Below are positions 22,159-32,143 of a stretch of 64,000 bases of DNA, piece by piece. The notes below the pieces were generated by a model that had not been told where the DNA came from, ran no database searches, and saw only the letters and a list, made by a program, of their open reading frames with translations. A program made the position numbers and the translations under genes. Source of the stretch: Chlamydomonas sphaeroides (lineage: Eukaryota; Chlorophyta; Chlorophyceae; Chlamydomonadales; Chlamydomonadaceae). How positions within the stretch are numbered: position 1 is the stretch's first letter; the number at the start of each line of letters is the position of its first letter. The stretch spans positions 153,223 through 217,222 of the forward strand of contig BDDC01000007.1 of assembly GCA_001662425.1 (NCBI GenBank). The letters run 5' to 3'.

Positions 22159-25100
22159 TCAGCGTCAGCGGCCTTGGCGTCAGCGGTGTCGGCGTCCTTG
22201 ACCTTGGCATCGGCACCGTCGGCGTCAGCGGCCTTAGTGTCGGTGTCAGCGTCAGCAGCCTTGGCGTCAGCGGCGTCGGCGTCGGCGTCAGAGGCCTTGG
22301 CGTCAGCGGTGTCGGCGTCCTTGACCTTCGCATCGGCGGTGTCGGCGTCAGCGGCCTCAGCGGCGGTGCCGGCCTCAGCGGCATCAGCGGCCTCTGCGCC
22401 AGCAGCGTCGGCCTCAGCGACATCTCCCTTGGCGCTAGCGGCCTCGGCATCAGCGGCGTCAGCGACCTCGGCGTCAGCGGCGTCCGTGTCGGCATCAGCG
22501 GCCTTGGCGTCAGCAGCATCGGCGTCGGCGTCAGCACCCGTGGCGCCGGCGGCCTTGGCGCCAGCGGCCTCGGCGTCCGCGTCCTTGGCGTCGGTAGTGT
22601 CAGCATCCGCGGCCTCGGCCTCGGCAACGTCAGCGGCCTTGGCGTCAACAACGTCAGCGTCAGCGTCAGCGGCCTTGGCGTCAGCGGCCTCGACGTCGGC
22701 AGCGTCAGCGGCCTTGGCGTCGGTGGCGCCAGCGATCTTGGCCTCGGTGACGGCAGACGGCTCCTCCTCCTGCTCCTCCTCGTCATCGCCATCCTCCTGC
22801 TCGTACTCCTCCTCCTGCTCCTTCTCCAGCTCCTTCTCCTCCTGCTCCTTCTCCTCCTGCTCCTTGAGCTGCGAGCGCCGCGCCCTCTCCTCCCGAGCCT
22901 GCTGCCGAGCTGAAGGAGCAGGCGCGGCGGGGGCGGCAGGAGCAGCAGAGGCGGCGCCCTCGCCCTCGGCCGCGCCATCATTGGCGTCGGCAGCCGCCTG
23001 CTGCGCTAGGCGCTCCCGCTCCGCGGCCGCGACCTCGTCAGCCTGCAGGCAGGGCGCACAGGTGCGGCATGTCATGTGCGGCATGTCATGTGCGGCATGT
23101 CATGTACGGCATGTACGGCATGTCATGTACGGCATATACGGCATGTGCAGCATGTCATGTGCGGCATGTCATGTATGGGGCGACACAGGGACAGCAACAG
23201 GTGCCGTTGCAGGCCAACCACCTCCCTGCCCCGCATGTTTGCGGGCCCGAAGCGGTTGGGGCCATCCGCTGTGCGGTCGGCTGAGCTGCGTGAGCCGGCA
23301 GCTGCCGGTGTGCGCGGGCTCGTGCCGTGGGACGCGACAGAGGCGACCGCCCACAACCCGCAGCATCGACTTACGAACTCGGGATCGTCAGCCAGGTTGC
23401 GGCGCTGCCACCAAGGCAGGCTGCGCACGCCGCTCTGCCGCGCGCGCTGCTTGAGGAGCTCCAGCTGGCGAGCGCGGGCGGCGGCAGCGGGGCCAGCGCC
23501 GGCGGCGGCGGCGCCGGCGGCGGGGCCGGTGCCCGGCGCCATACCAGGCCTAGCAGCGGCGCTTGGCCCTCCAGCGGTCGCGTCAGTAGCGCCCTCCTCC
23601 TGACCGGCTGCCTGGCTGCCAGCGGCGCCCGCCTTGTCCCCGGCCTTGGCCTCGCCCTGGGACCCAGCGGGTGCGGCGCCCTCCAGCGCTGCAATGGCAG
23701 CCGCGAACTCGGGGTCATCGCGGAGGTGGTTGCGGACTATCGGGGGTAGCCGCTCCACGCCGTGCTGCCGCGCGTGCCGCTTCAGCCCTTCGAGCCGAAG
23801 GTCCTCCGAGGCCTGCCGCCGGCTGCCGGCAGCTTGCTGGCCGCCGGCAGCTTGCCGGCCGCCGGCTGGCGTGTCGTTGTCGTCGTCGGCAGGCCCGGCT
23901 GACGTCTGCTTGGCCGCGTGGCTGCCATCGGGCAGCTCGCCGTCGGTGCCGGCCTTGGCGTCCGACTCTGCTTCGTCGCCAGCCTTCGCCTCAGCGTCAG
24001 GGCCAGCCTCAGCCTCGGCGTCGGGCTTGGCGTCAGCGTCAGCGTCGGCGTTGTCACCGGCCTTGGGCTTTGCCTCCTCATCAGCGTCAGCGTCGTCGCC
24101 GGCCTTCGCTTTCGTCTCAGCCTCAGCGTCGGTCTCGGCGCCAGCCTTCGCGTCAGCGTCGCCGCCGACCTCGGCTTCAGCGTCAGACTCAGCGTCGGTG
24201 CCGGCCTTGGCCTCAACCTCAGCCTCAGCATTGGCGTCGTCACCGGCCTTGGCCTCAGCCTCAGCCTCTGGCTCAGCCTCAGCCCCAGCAATGTCGCCAG
24301 CCGCCGCCTTGGCCTTGGCCTCAGCGTCAACGTCAGCTTCATGCCCGGCGGCGTCACCGGCTTTCGCCGTACTCGGAGCGCCAGCATCAGCCGGCGCCTT
24401 TGAGTCAGACTTAGGCGGGGCCGTAACAGCCTCGGCGTCATCATCAGCCTTACCCTCCGCCGTCTCAACGGACTCAGCGTCAGCGTCAGCGTCAGCCTCC
24501 GTCGGCTCCGTGGCATCGGCCTCAGCCTCGGCCTCCGCCGGCGCCTCGGCCTCCGCCAGCGCGTCCTCGCGCTCGGGCTCGGACTCAAGGCCGTCCTGCG
24601 CGCGCTCCTGCTCCGCTGCTGCGCTGGCCTTGTTCTCGTCGTCCGCTAGCTCAGCAGCCTCGTCGCCTGAGCCCTCAACACTCGCATCCGAGGAGCCCTT
24701 GCGGCCGGCCTCGGCGCCGTCGACCGGCGCCGCGCCGTCCGCATCGCTCAGGTCAGCGCCAGCGCCCGGAGCCCCGTCCAGCTGCGCAGCGCCGTCGCCG
24801 CTCACGCCACCGGCCCCGGCGTGCTCGTCCTTTGCATCGTCGGCCTCGTCCAGCTGCTGCTGCTGCTGCTGCCAGGGGTCCACATCGCCGGAGGCGGCAT
24901 CAGCATGCTCGCCCGCACCCGCGCCGGCGACCTCGTCCTCCTCGTACACAAAGGTGTTGAGTGCGACCTCGTCCTCCAGAGGCTGCGAGGCAAGGGGGCA
25001 ACGGCAAGAGGGTACCGGTATGCTGCCTTGCACTTTGTCGGGGCACGCGGGCTGAGGGCCGCGTCACACAGGCACACAGCCGCCAGGCCACAACAAGGAA

Positions 25101-27836
25101 GGAACCCGGTAGCCACCTCCTTGTCTCCCCGCCCGGGCCGTTGCTGCACACAAACTAGCCCGCCGTTGCAGCCCCGCCCTATCCTTACCTCTTCCCACAT
25201 GCCCAGGCCCTTCCCACGCGCGCCCGCGCCGTCCTCACCTCCCCCGCGCCCGGCGTGGCGTCCGCGACAGCGCCACCCGCAGCCCCGTCCTCGCCTCCCT
25301 CCTCGGCAGGAGCATCCTCGTCCTCATAGGGGTAGCCCAGCTTGACGCGACCGGGCTGGCCGCCGGCAGCGCCTCCGTGCGGCACCGCCTCGCCCTGCCC
25401 CTCGCCCCGGCCCTGGTCGCGTTGCGTGCCCGCGTCCCGCCCCAGGCCTTGGTGACCCGGCTGGTGCTGGTGCCGCTGCTGGTGCTCGTGCTCTGCGTGC
25501 TGGTCCTGATAGCGGGAGCCGGCGCCGCCGCCGCGCTGCTGCCCCAGGCCCGCGTCCCCACCGTCGCCGCCGTCACGCCGCCCATCCTGACCCGGGGCGC
25601 CGTGCTGCTGCTGCTGGCCCTGGTACCCCGGCTCGCCCGGCGCAGCGCCCGCGTCGTCATCGTGCGTGAGGCGGAACCGCGGCTTCGAGCGCTCCGGGCC
25701 GCCGGGCCGCGGCGGCACGTCGCGGCCGCCTGCCACGCCAGCGGCGGCGCCGACGCCGTACGTCTCCTCCAGGTCCCCGTACGGCATGTGGCCCACAGCG
25801 CCGACCGGCAGCTCCTTCTCCTGCAGGCCCCGGTGCTGCTGCCCGTGCTGTTCGTAGCGCTGCTGGTCCTGGTAGCGGCTGGGTGCGTAGCGGTGCTCGG
25901 GCGCCGGCGGGGGGACGCGCACTCCGTCGTCATCGTCGTCCAGGCCCGGCGAGCCGTCGTGCGCCGACGGCCGGCGCGTGGGCGCGGTGCCGGGCTGGAA
26001 GGCCGCCGAGCCGTCCTGCACGGTGCGCGGCAGCAGCTTGTGCAGCTGCTCGCGCAGCCGGGGCTCCGCCTGCGGTGCCACGCGTGAGGGGGCGCGGGCG
26101 GCAGCAGGCGCGGGCGGCGAGGGACACGGACGGTCGGTCAGCTCCGGGGCAGGCGGCACTGGCGCCTGGACGCATGGCCCCTGGGCGCCCCTCATAGTGC
26201 ACCCGGCAGCACTGGCGAGCAGCGGCCCCAGCCACTGCGCGGGCTCCCTCACACACGGCCCTACCCACCTGCAGCCACAGCTGCCGCGCAGCCCCGGTGG
26301 CGCCGCCCAGGGCCATGTCGATGGGCGCGCGCACCAGGGCGGGCGCGCGCTTGTAGCCGATGTAGCCGCAGGTCAGCAGGAATAACATCAGGCCCAGCCA
26401 CAGCAGCCGCCTGCAGGTAGGTGTTGCAGGCGCGCAGGGTCGAAAATGAGGGCAGGGCTCCAGTGCTTGGCGCCGTGCCAGGCCCCGACGGACAGGGCCA
26501 GACTAACCGGAGCAGCAGGCCCGGGCCCTCAGCACGCACGGCCCGCGGGCTGCGGCCTGCTGGGCCGGCCGCACCTGTCGTGCTTCTCCTGCTTCTGGAT
26601 GGTGGTCAGCAGCGCCGAGCCCTTCTTGTTGAGCTGCCGCTGGTCCACGAACTCGTCCTTGGCCTGACCAAGCGTGGCGTTGCTCGTGTCTGCGTCGGGA
26701 GGCCAGGGTTGGGGGCCGAGCCGGGGCCACAGCACATGGCCGCTGCCGCCGTTGTGCGACGACCGTCGCATGCGGGGCAACCGCGCCACCCCGGGGCCAC
26801 CCTGGCACGGCTGCTAATGAAGGTTGCCATCCCCTTGGTCCCCAGAGCTCGACCTCATCATGGCTAGCCCCGTGGTGCCTACCAAGCCCCACGTGCTGGG
26901 CCTTAACGCGAGCCCCGGTGCGCAGGCACCCACCCACCCAGCACGGCCAGCGTGGCGCCAGTCTGGTCGATCTGCTGCGCCAGCACCGCCCGCGCCCGCT
27001 GCAGGCTCTCGGTGACCTCGCTCGTGCCCTGCACCGCCTCCGCCACACTCTTGTACTCGCGCTGCAGCGCGGGCAGGCTGGCGCCCTCGAACAGCTCGCG
27101 GCGCTGAGCGGGCAGGGGAGCGGGGGGCGAGCGCAGGGGGAGGGCGCGGCGTGCGACAGCGGGCGGGCAGAGGCGATGTGTGCGAGGCAGGGATTATGGG
27201 GCTGGCAGGGCGCACTCTGGCAACGGGAGGGGCGCCGGGGGCTGGTGGGTTAGGACAGGAGCGTTGGGGCCGCAGAGCCTCGCCCGTGCGTGCGTACCTG
27301 CTGTTCTGCGGTCTGCTGCTGCTGGCGCTTGGCCTGCTTCTTTGCTGCGGCGATGGACAGCGCTAGCCTGCGTGCAGCAGGCGAGGCGGCCAAGACAGGG
27401 GGGATTCGCTGAGCTGGGACTGTGCCGCCTGGCCCTGCTGCCGGGCCATGCCCCGTGTGCCAGCACGCACCGCTGGTACTCCGCCTGGTGCAGCTCCACA
27501 CACGCCTCAACGGCCTCCACCTTGTCGTCACTGTTGCGGGCGTCAACGGTCCGGGTCAGGAGCGCGAGGGACCCGCTGGGTATGACACCCGTCCGCTTAC
27601 GTGTCCTGCTCTTCGGACAGGAGCTCCAGGTCGCGGAGCTGCCCTCGCATCCTCGAGAGCAGCTCCTGCAGCTGCTTATCGGTGACGGCAGGCTGACTTC
27701 CATCGCCGACTGCGATCCGATCGACCGCCGACTGTATGTCCTGCTCATGCTTCAGCAGCAGGCGATGAAGCTGCTTTTCTTCAGCGCCAAAAAGCGAGGT
27801 GTCCGCCCCATGGGCAAGGGACACCGCGCTCGTCAT
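19287..27836 (-). CDS. SEC20: SEC20 SNARE fused to giant Ala/Asp-rich luminal repeat region
   Basis: Sec20 is a Qb-type SNARE for Golgi-to-ER retrograde vesicle fusion. Ten exons: 27836-27601, 27530-27471, 27367-27298, 27103-26938, 26689-26575, 26410-26269, 26069-25239, 24982-23375, 23042-21315, 21017-19287. They join in frame to 2,228 residues. Residues 1-263 are Sec20: an N-terminal coiled part, then SVAEAVQGTSEVTESLQRAR, LGQAKDEF and the KHDRRLLWLGLMLFLLTCGY anchor at about 217-234. Family members normally end soon after the anchor. Here no stop occurs and exon 7 follows in phase. Exon 7 is Gln/His/Asp-rich. Exons 8-10 are long acidic Ala/Asp/Lys/Glu repeats carrying four copies of an unrecognised motif (LxxLKxxARxxGVxxLPxW then LxDDPEF). 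There is no KDEL/HDEL; the end is GEQP. Two separate genes remain possible (for example a start at 26252). Confidence 0.72.
19575..23806 (-). repeat. Four copies of a ~40-residue motif in the SEC20-fusion tail
   Basis: Copies, in protein order: plus-strand 23806-23677; 23465-23375 joined to 23042-22995; 21415-21315 joined to 21017-20970; about 19700-19575. Core residues are ARxxGV, LPxW or similar, RxxL, and DDPEF (DEAEF in the third copy), followed by an A-x-x-(I/V)-A-x-x-E-(G/R) helix. Copies 2 and 3 are each interrupted by an intron just after EF (EFR in copy 3). I do not recognise the motif from any named family. Confidence 0.8.
23063..23178. repeat. Intronic microsatellite of 14-bp gcggcatgtcatgt units
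   Basis: About eight imperfect tandem units of gcggcatgtcatgt/acggcatgtcatgt lie in the SEC20-fusion intron 23043-23374. It is a simple satellite with no spacers, so not a CRISPR. Confidence 0.85.
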
Positions 27837-28026
27837 CTCCGCGCCAAATGAAGCTGCTGCGGCCTAGCGCTACGTCATTGCGTGTGATCAGAGCAGGCTT
27901 AGGGCGCGACGCAGTGGGGCAGCCGCTCAGCGGTAGTTGCGTTCAAAGGTTTGCACTGATGTCGCAACGGCGGCCGGAATGCTGGTAAAGAGTGAGATAC
28001 GCTGGATCAAAGCGACTGTGAAATAC

Positions 28027-28300
28027 ATCAGGACCACCCGAGGCAAGCTGGCACGCGTGTCCTAAACCATCCAGCACCCGGCACTTTCCCGGCCTCCCTG
28101 CGCCTTCCGCCCCAGACCCGTACTTTGTGCAAGGAAGAAGCCCCCGCCATCCACTTGTCCCCGGCTCAGGCCAATGTGGCCACAACAGAGCATGAGTGCT
28201 GTAAACACGCGATGTACGCTGGTGTGAAGGCGATTCCGAGGCAAAATCAGGACAGCCGGCAAGCGGACGCGCGTGTGCTAAAGCCATCTGGCCCGGCCCG
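28027..28300. repeat. Diverged direct repeat, two copies of ~55 bp
   Basis: Copies at 28027-28084 and 28246-28300 share atcaggac, ggcaag, acGCGcGTGT, CTAAA, CCATC and CCCGGC in the same order, about 220 bp apart. Function unknown. Confidence 0.55.
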
Positions 28301-28379
28301 CCCCTCGCACACGTCCTCCCCTTCTCTTGACACATTGCGAACCGATATCCAGCTGCGCCTTCGCCAGACATTCTATGCC

Positions 28380-28384
28380 TTACA
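28380..28384 (-). promoter_or_regulatory. TGTAA poly(A) signal of NUP43
   Basis: TGTAA on the minus strand, 93 nt downstream of the NUP43 stop codon. This is the spacing and word expected of a chlorophycean polyadenylation signal. Confidence 0.6.
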
Positions 28385-28476
28385 AGACGATAGCTCTGCT
28401 TCGCCTCATCGAGACCTGCGCCATAGCCCAGCCCTACCAGGCCACCGCTTTCGCGGCGCTGCGCCTCCCTCACCTC

Positions 28477-31400
28477 TCACGCCGACGGCTGCATGTACAG
28501 CAGCGTCTGCCGCCCCGTCACCGCCACAATGTCCGACCCGAACGGCCCGCCAACGTCGAACGAGTTGATCGCAGCGCCTGGCAGCTGCGCCACCGTCGTC
28601 ACACACGGCCCGCCCGCCCGGCGCGGCGCGCCCGCGCTGCTCTGCCGCCCCCAGCCAAGCTCCTCCATGCGCGAGCCGCCGCCCAAGCCGCCGTGCTCGC
28701 CGCCCGCGCCGCCGCCCGCCGACGCGCGGCACAGCGCGCCCTCCTCGGTGCAAAAAAGCACCGCCGGCAGTGGCGCGGACTGGCCGCCGGCTGCGGACTC
28801 GCGGCCGTACTGCCCCGCCTCTCGAGTGTCGAACCGGACCTGCGAGGCCAACGGCAAGATGGGAAGACCCACATCGGCACAGGAGCATCCGGAGGCAGGC
28901 TCTAGGGCCATAGCAGCGAGCCACCCTCGAGCCAGCCGCGAGCCGTCCCACTGCATGCACTGAGCATGCGGCGGTGCCCGCCGCCGTGCGGCGTGCCCCT
29001 CCCACAGCAGCCCCAGAGCCCCGTTCACCTCGGCTCAGCCCAACTATTCGCATGCACGTTGCCTCTAGGCCGCTTGGCCGGGCAACCCTATTCCCGGCCC
29101 CAGGACCCGTGGGTCACGCGACACGCACCTCCCACACCGGCCCCGCGGCCGCGTCCAGCTGCGTGAGCGCCAGCGGCCGGGTGGCGGCTCGCAGGTCCCA
29201 CAGCGCCACGGCGCCGCCCGAGCCGCCGCTGGCGCAGACGTCGGGGCGCGAGGGGTGCACCTGCAGGGAGTGGATGACGCGGTGGCAGCCCCTGCGGACA
29301 CGTGCGATGGGATGGGAGGGGATGGGAGGGGAGGCGGGACGTCAAGCAAGGGCGTCAGCAAGCGGGCAGCAGGCCGGGAGGCAAGGCACAGACGATGCCC
29401 GACTGGGGCCAAGCTCGCCCAACCAAGCCAGGGGTGGCGTGATGGCAGTGACGCCGCAATGCAGTCGGGCCAGCGCTGGCGCCACCGCGCCCACCTGTCC
29501 TCGGGGCCCAGCCCGGTGGCGCCCCACTCCTGCGGCGAGCGGCTGACGGGTGTCGGCGGACAGCGAACGTCCCACATCTCCAGCCCTCCCACGGTGCGGC
29601 TCTGCGCGTCCGCGCAAGGGGAAGGCCAGGCGCAGCAGAGGCAGGGGGCATGGCAGCGGAGTTAGATGGGGGCGAGTTCCGTGCCGGGTTGGGCTAGGGA
29701 GTGTGACACATGCACGTTGGGGCCGCGGGTGGGTGCCCGGCCCCGGCGGGCCCTCCCGCCTCCTGCCCCACTCCTCCCTCGCTCCCACGCCCCTCGCACC
29801 GTGACCATGAGGCTGCGGTCCACCCATCGTGCCGCCATGTAGCCCACGCAGCCGCTGCCGGCCTTGTAGGGGCCCACGCCGGGCGGCAGCCCCCCGGGCC
29901 CCCTGCCGCCCGGGCCCTGCTCGGCCCCGTCCACCATCATGTCGCCCTCGTCGTCCTCCATGGCGGCGGCTGAGGAGGAGACCGCGGCGGACACCTGCCA
30001 GGGACGAGGGGCGGCAGGCAGGCAGCGGCGTGTGGCGCCTGGCTGGGCACAGGTGGCGGCCGGGGTGGCCGGCCCAGGGAGGCTGGGGCGCAGCTGCAGA
30101 GGCTATCCTCTCACTCAGTGAGGCCCCACCTGCTCCATATCCAGCACGTACAACGAGCCGTCCGTGCCCGCCGTCAGGATGGCCTGCAGGAAGGTTGCCA
30201 GGGTGGATGAGGGGCGGGAGCCGGGCGGCGCGACCTGCGCAGCCCACGACCGGCATGCTGCCTGCCCCTGCCCTCGCCCCGGCCGCCGGCCTCCTACCGC
30301 CGGCCCCATCTCCCGGCCACGGGTCCCTACACGAAGCCCTCCCTGGGCCCCACCTGCACCCCCAGCCCTGCACACTTGGCCCTGGCGGCCCCGGTGCCCT
30401 CCCTGCTCGCAGGCCTTCACATTGAACGTACGGCGCCGCGCCTGGCCCCCTGGCTCACGGCCCTGCCCCACGCCCTAACAGCACCCGCCCAGTTCCAGCC
30501 CCACCTTGCACCTTGGTGACTGGCCCCAGCCCCTGCCCCCACCACCCTGCCCCCACCAGGCCCCACCTTGGTGTCCGGCCCCTGCCCCTACTGCCGGCAC
30601 ATGTCACCGCCCTGCCCCACCGCCAGCCTCAGCCCCACCCCACCTTGGTGTCCGGCTGCATGTCCACAGCCGTGAGCGCGCCCCGGTGCGGCCGCAGCCA
30701 CGCAGCCACCGCCTCACCGCCGCCGCCGCCGGCGCCCGCCCCCTCCCCGGCGCCCCCGCCGGCCCCGGGCCAGGGCTGCGGCGGCTCCTGCAGCTGCACG
30801 TCCTTGGGCCCCGCGCCCGGGGTGCGCGGCACCAGCACCCGCAGCACGTGCAGGGCGCCCAGGGTGGTGCCGAACAGCACCGTGACGTGGCCGCCGCCCT
30901 GCTCGCACACCTGGTGGGGGAGGGCAAGGTGGTGGTGGTGGTGGTGGTGCGGAGGGAGGATCAAGTGGTGGGAGGTGGGGCTTGTCTTGGGCCGCTGGCA
31001 ACGGCTCGGTGATGGGAACCGGACACGGGACAAGCAGCGTGGGTGGGGCGTCGCTGCCCGACCTGTGAGGACTCGCACGCGTGCCTCTGCCTCCCTGGTA
31101 GCGGTCAGCGTGCGGTGCGTGCGGCACTGCACAGGGCGCATCAGACACGATGTGCCACACGCGGCGTGCGTTCTGCACAGCTCCCACGCGCAGGTCCGCG
31201 CAGGCGCCTTCCCGGCCCCCCGGACTGCACAGCGCCTCCCCCGGCCCGGGCTCACGTGCAGGTCTGTCATGCGGCCATGGTGCGCAAAGGCGGTCACCAC
31301 CTCGTTCTCCACGCGCAGGATGGAGCTACCGCGCGAGGTGACCACCAGGTCCTGCACCACCACGAAATTGTTCTGGACGGGGCAGGGGGACGGAGCGGAG

Positions 31401-31810
31401 GGGAGGGGAAAGAGAGGAGGAAGAGGAGGGGATGGGGTGAGGAGCGGCAGGCAGGGGCACTGGCTGCGCAGGGAGGGGCGCAGTGGGGGTGTGGGTAGCG
31501 GGAGGCAAGCGGGCCCCGACGAGGCGGTGGGGGGCTTGGCCGGGGAAGGGACGGGACAGGACGGACGTTGGAGCTCCCGGCTGCAAGCCAGGCTCGGCGG
31601 GGCGGGGATGATGGCCAGGGCGAGGGCAGCAGGCGGGGGGTTGGGACCTACCTCCTGGTTGTCCTGCTCGCCGAAGACGCACAGCGCGTGGTTGGTCAGC
31701 CGGCCGTCGAGGTCGACCGGCCCCGGAGGCGTGGTCGGCAGCCACCGTACTCTGTCGGCGATGCCATCGATGCTGATTTCGCGCTTAGTGGCCGCGCCCG
31801 GCGCCGGCAT
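28477..31810 (-). CDS. NUP43: Nucleoporin Nup43, WD40 protein of the nuclear pore outer ring
   Basis: Nup43 is a seven-bladed WD40 propeller in the Y (Nup107-160) complex of the nuclear pore. Eight exons: 31810-31652, 31372-31256, 30910-30644, 30183-30130, 29994-29800, 29601-29495, 29291-29129, 28839-28477. They join in frame to 474 residues. Recognisable blocks in order: IADRVRWLP at the start, HHGRMTDLHV, AILTAGTDGSLYVLDME, a WD repeat SRTVGGLEMWDVR, then RVIHSLQVHPSRPDVCASGG and VALWDLRAATRP with AGPVWEV, and a closing NSFDVGGPFGSDIVAVTG like the end of animal Nup43. Length is about 90 residues above the human protein because of Gly/Ala/Pro loops between blades. It shares a 333-bp divergent promoter with the sulfatase gene. 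Confidence 0.88.
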
Positions 31811-32143
31811 GGCGCCAAGTGCGCTGACGCGCGCGATAAGCGACCGTGCGGAGTCTGCGAGCTGTTTATACTGCTCTGACTAGGCGTCAAAGTGGCATGT
31901 GAGCGCAGCGGATGTGCAGGCAAGGCAGCTCGAGCCGATCGCGCGCAAGTATGCAGACGTGCGGGGCTGGTGTCTCAGGGTTTGACAACTGTAGGTGGAT
32001 GAGTTTCACAGCGAAATGCTGTACTTGGGGCGACGAGGTGCAAACGAGCTGTCTGTGCATCGAGCGTGCCCGAAACACAGGCCAATGCTCAGGCCAGTGA
32101 CAGGTGCGTGCGCCGTGTGCAGCTTCAAAACACATCAACCAGC
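31811..32143. promoter_or_regulatory. Divergent promoter, NUP43 / sulfatase
   Basis: Only 333 bp separate the two start codons, so both core promoters and 5' leaders must lie here. No clear TATA box was seen. An in-frame ATG at 32066 extends the sulfatase ORF upstream but would bury its signal peptide, so 32144 is preferred as the start. Confidence 0.6.

Larger units (their letters stand above)
27837..28476. other. Intergenic region, SEC20 promoter / NUP43 3' end
   Basis: Both neighbours are on the minus strand. The left part should be the SEC20-fusion promoter. The right part is the NUP43 3' UTR with its TGTAA signal. It contains a diverged direct repeat (28027-28084 and 28246-28300). Confidence 0.6.

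Noticed and set aside
23063..23178. CRISPR-like short repeats
   Set aside because: Continuous 14-bp satellite with no spacers, inside a spliceosomal intron.
21379..23454. 691-codon plus-strand ORF (Ala/Ser repeats)
   Set aside because: Antisense mirror of the Ala/Asp coding repeats, which lack stops in several frames. It crosses a clear intron and has no motif; the minus strand carries the splice sites and conserved motifs.
23634..25055. 473-codon plus-strand ORF
   Set aside because: Same cause: antisense shadow of SEC20-fusion exon 8.
25185..26252. Separate gene starting at ATG 26252 downstream of SEC20
   Set aside because: The ATG lies in the intron, the first ~60 residues from it are Pro-rich with no motif, and the exon is reached in phase from the SEC20 anchor exon. 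Kept only as an alternative.
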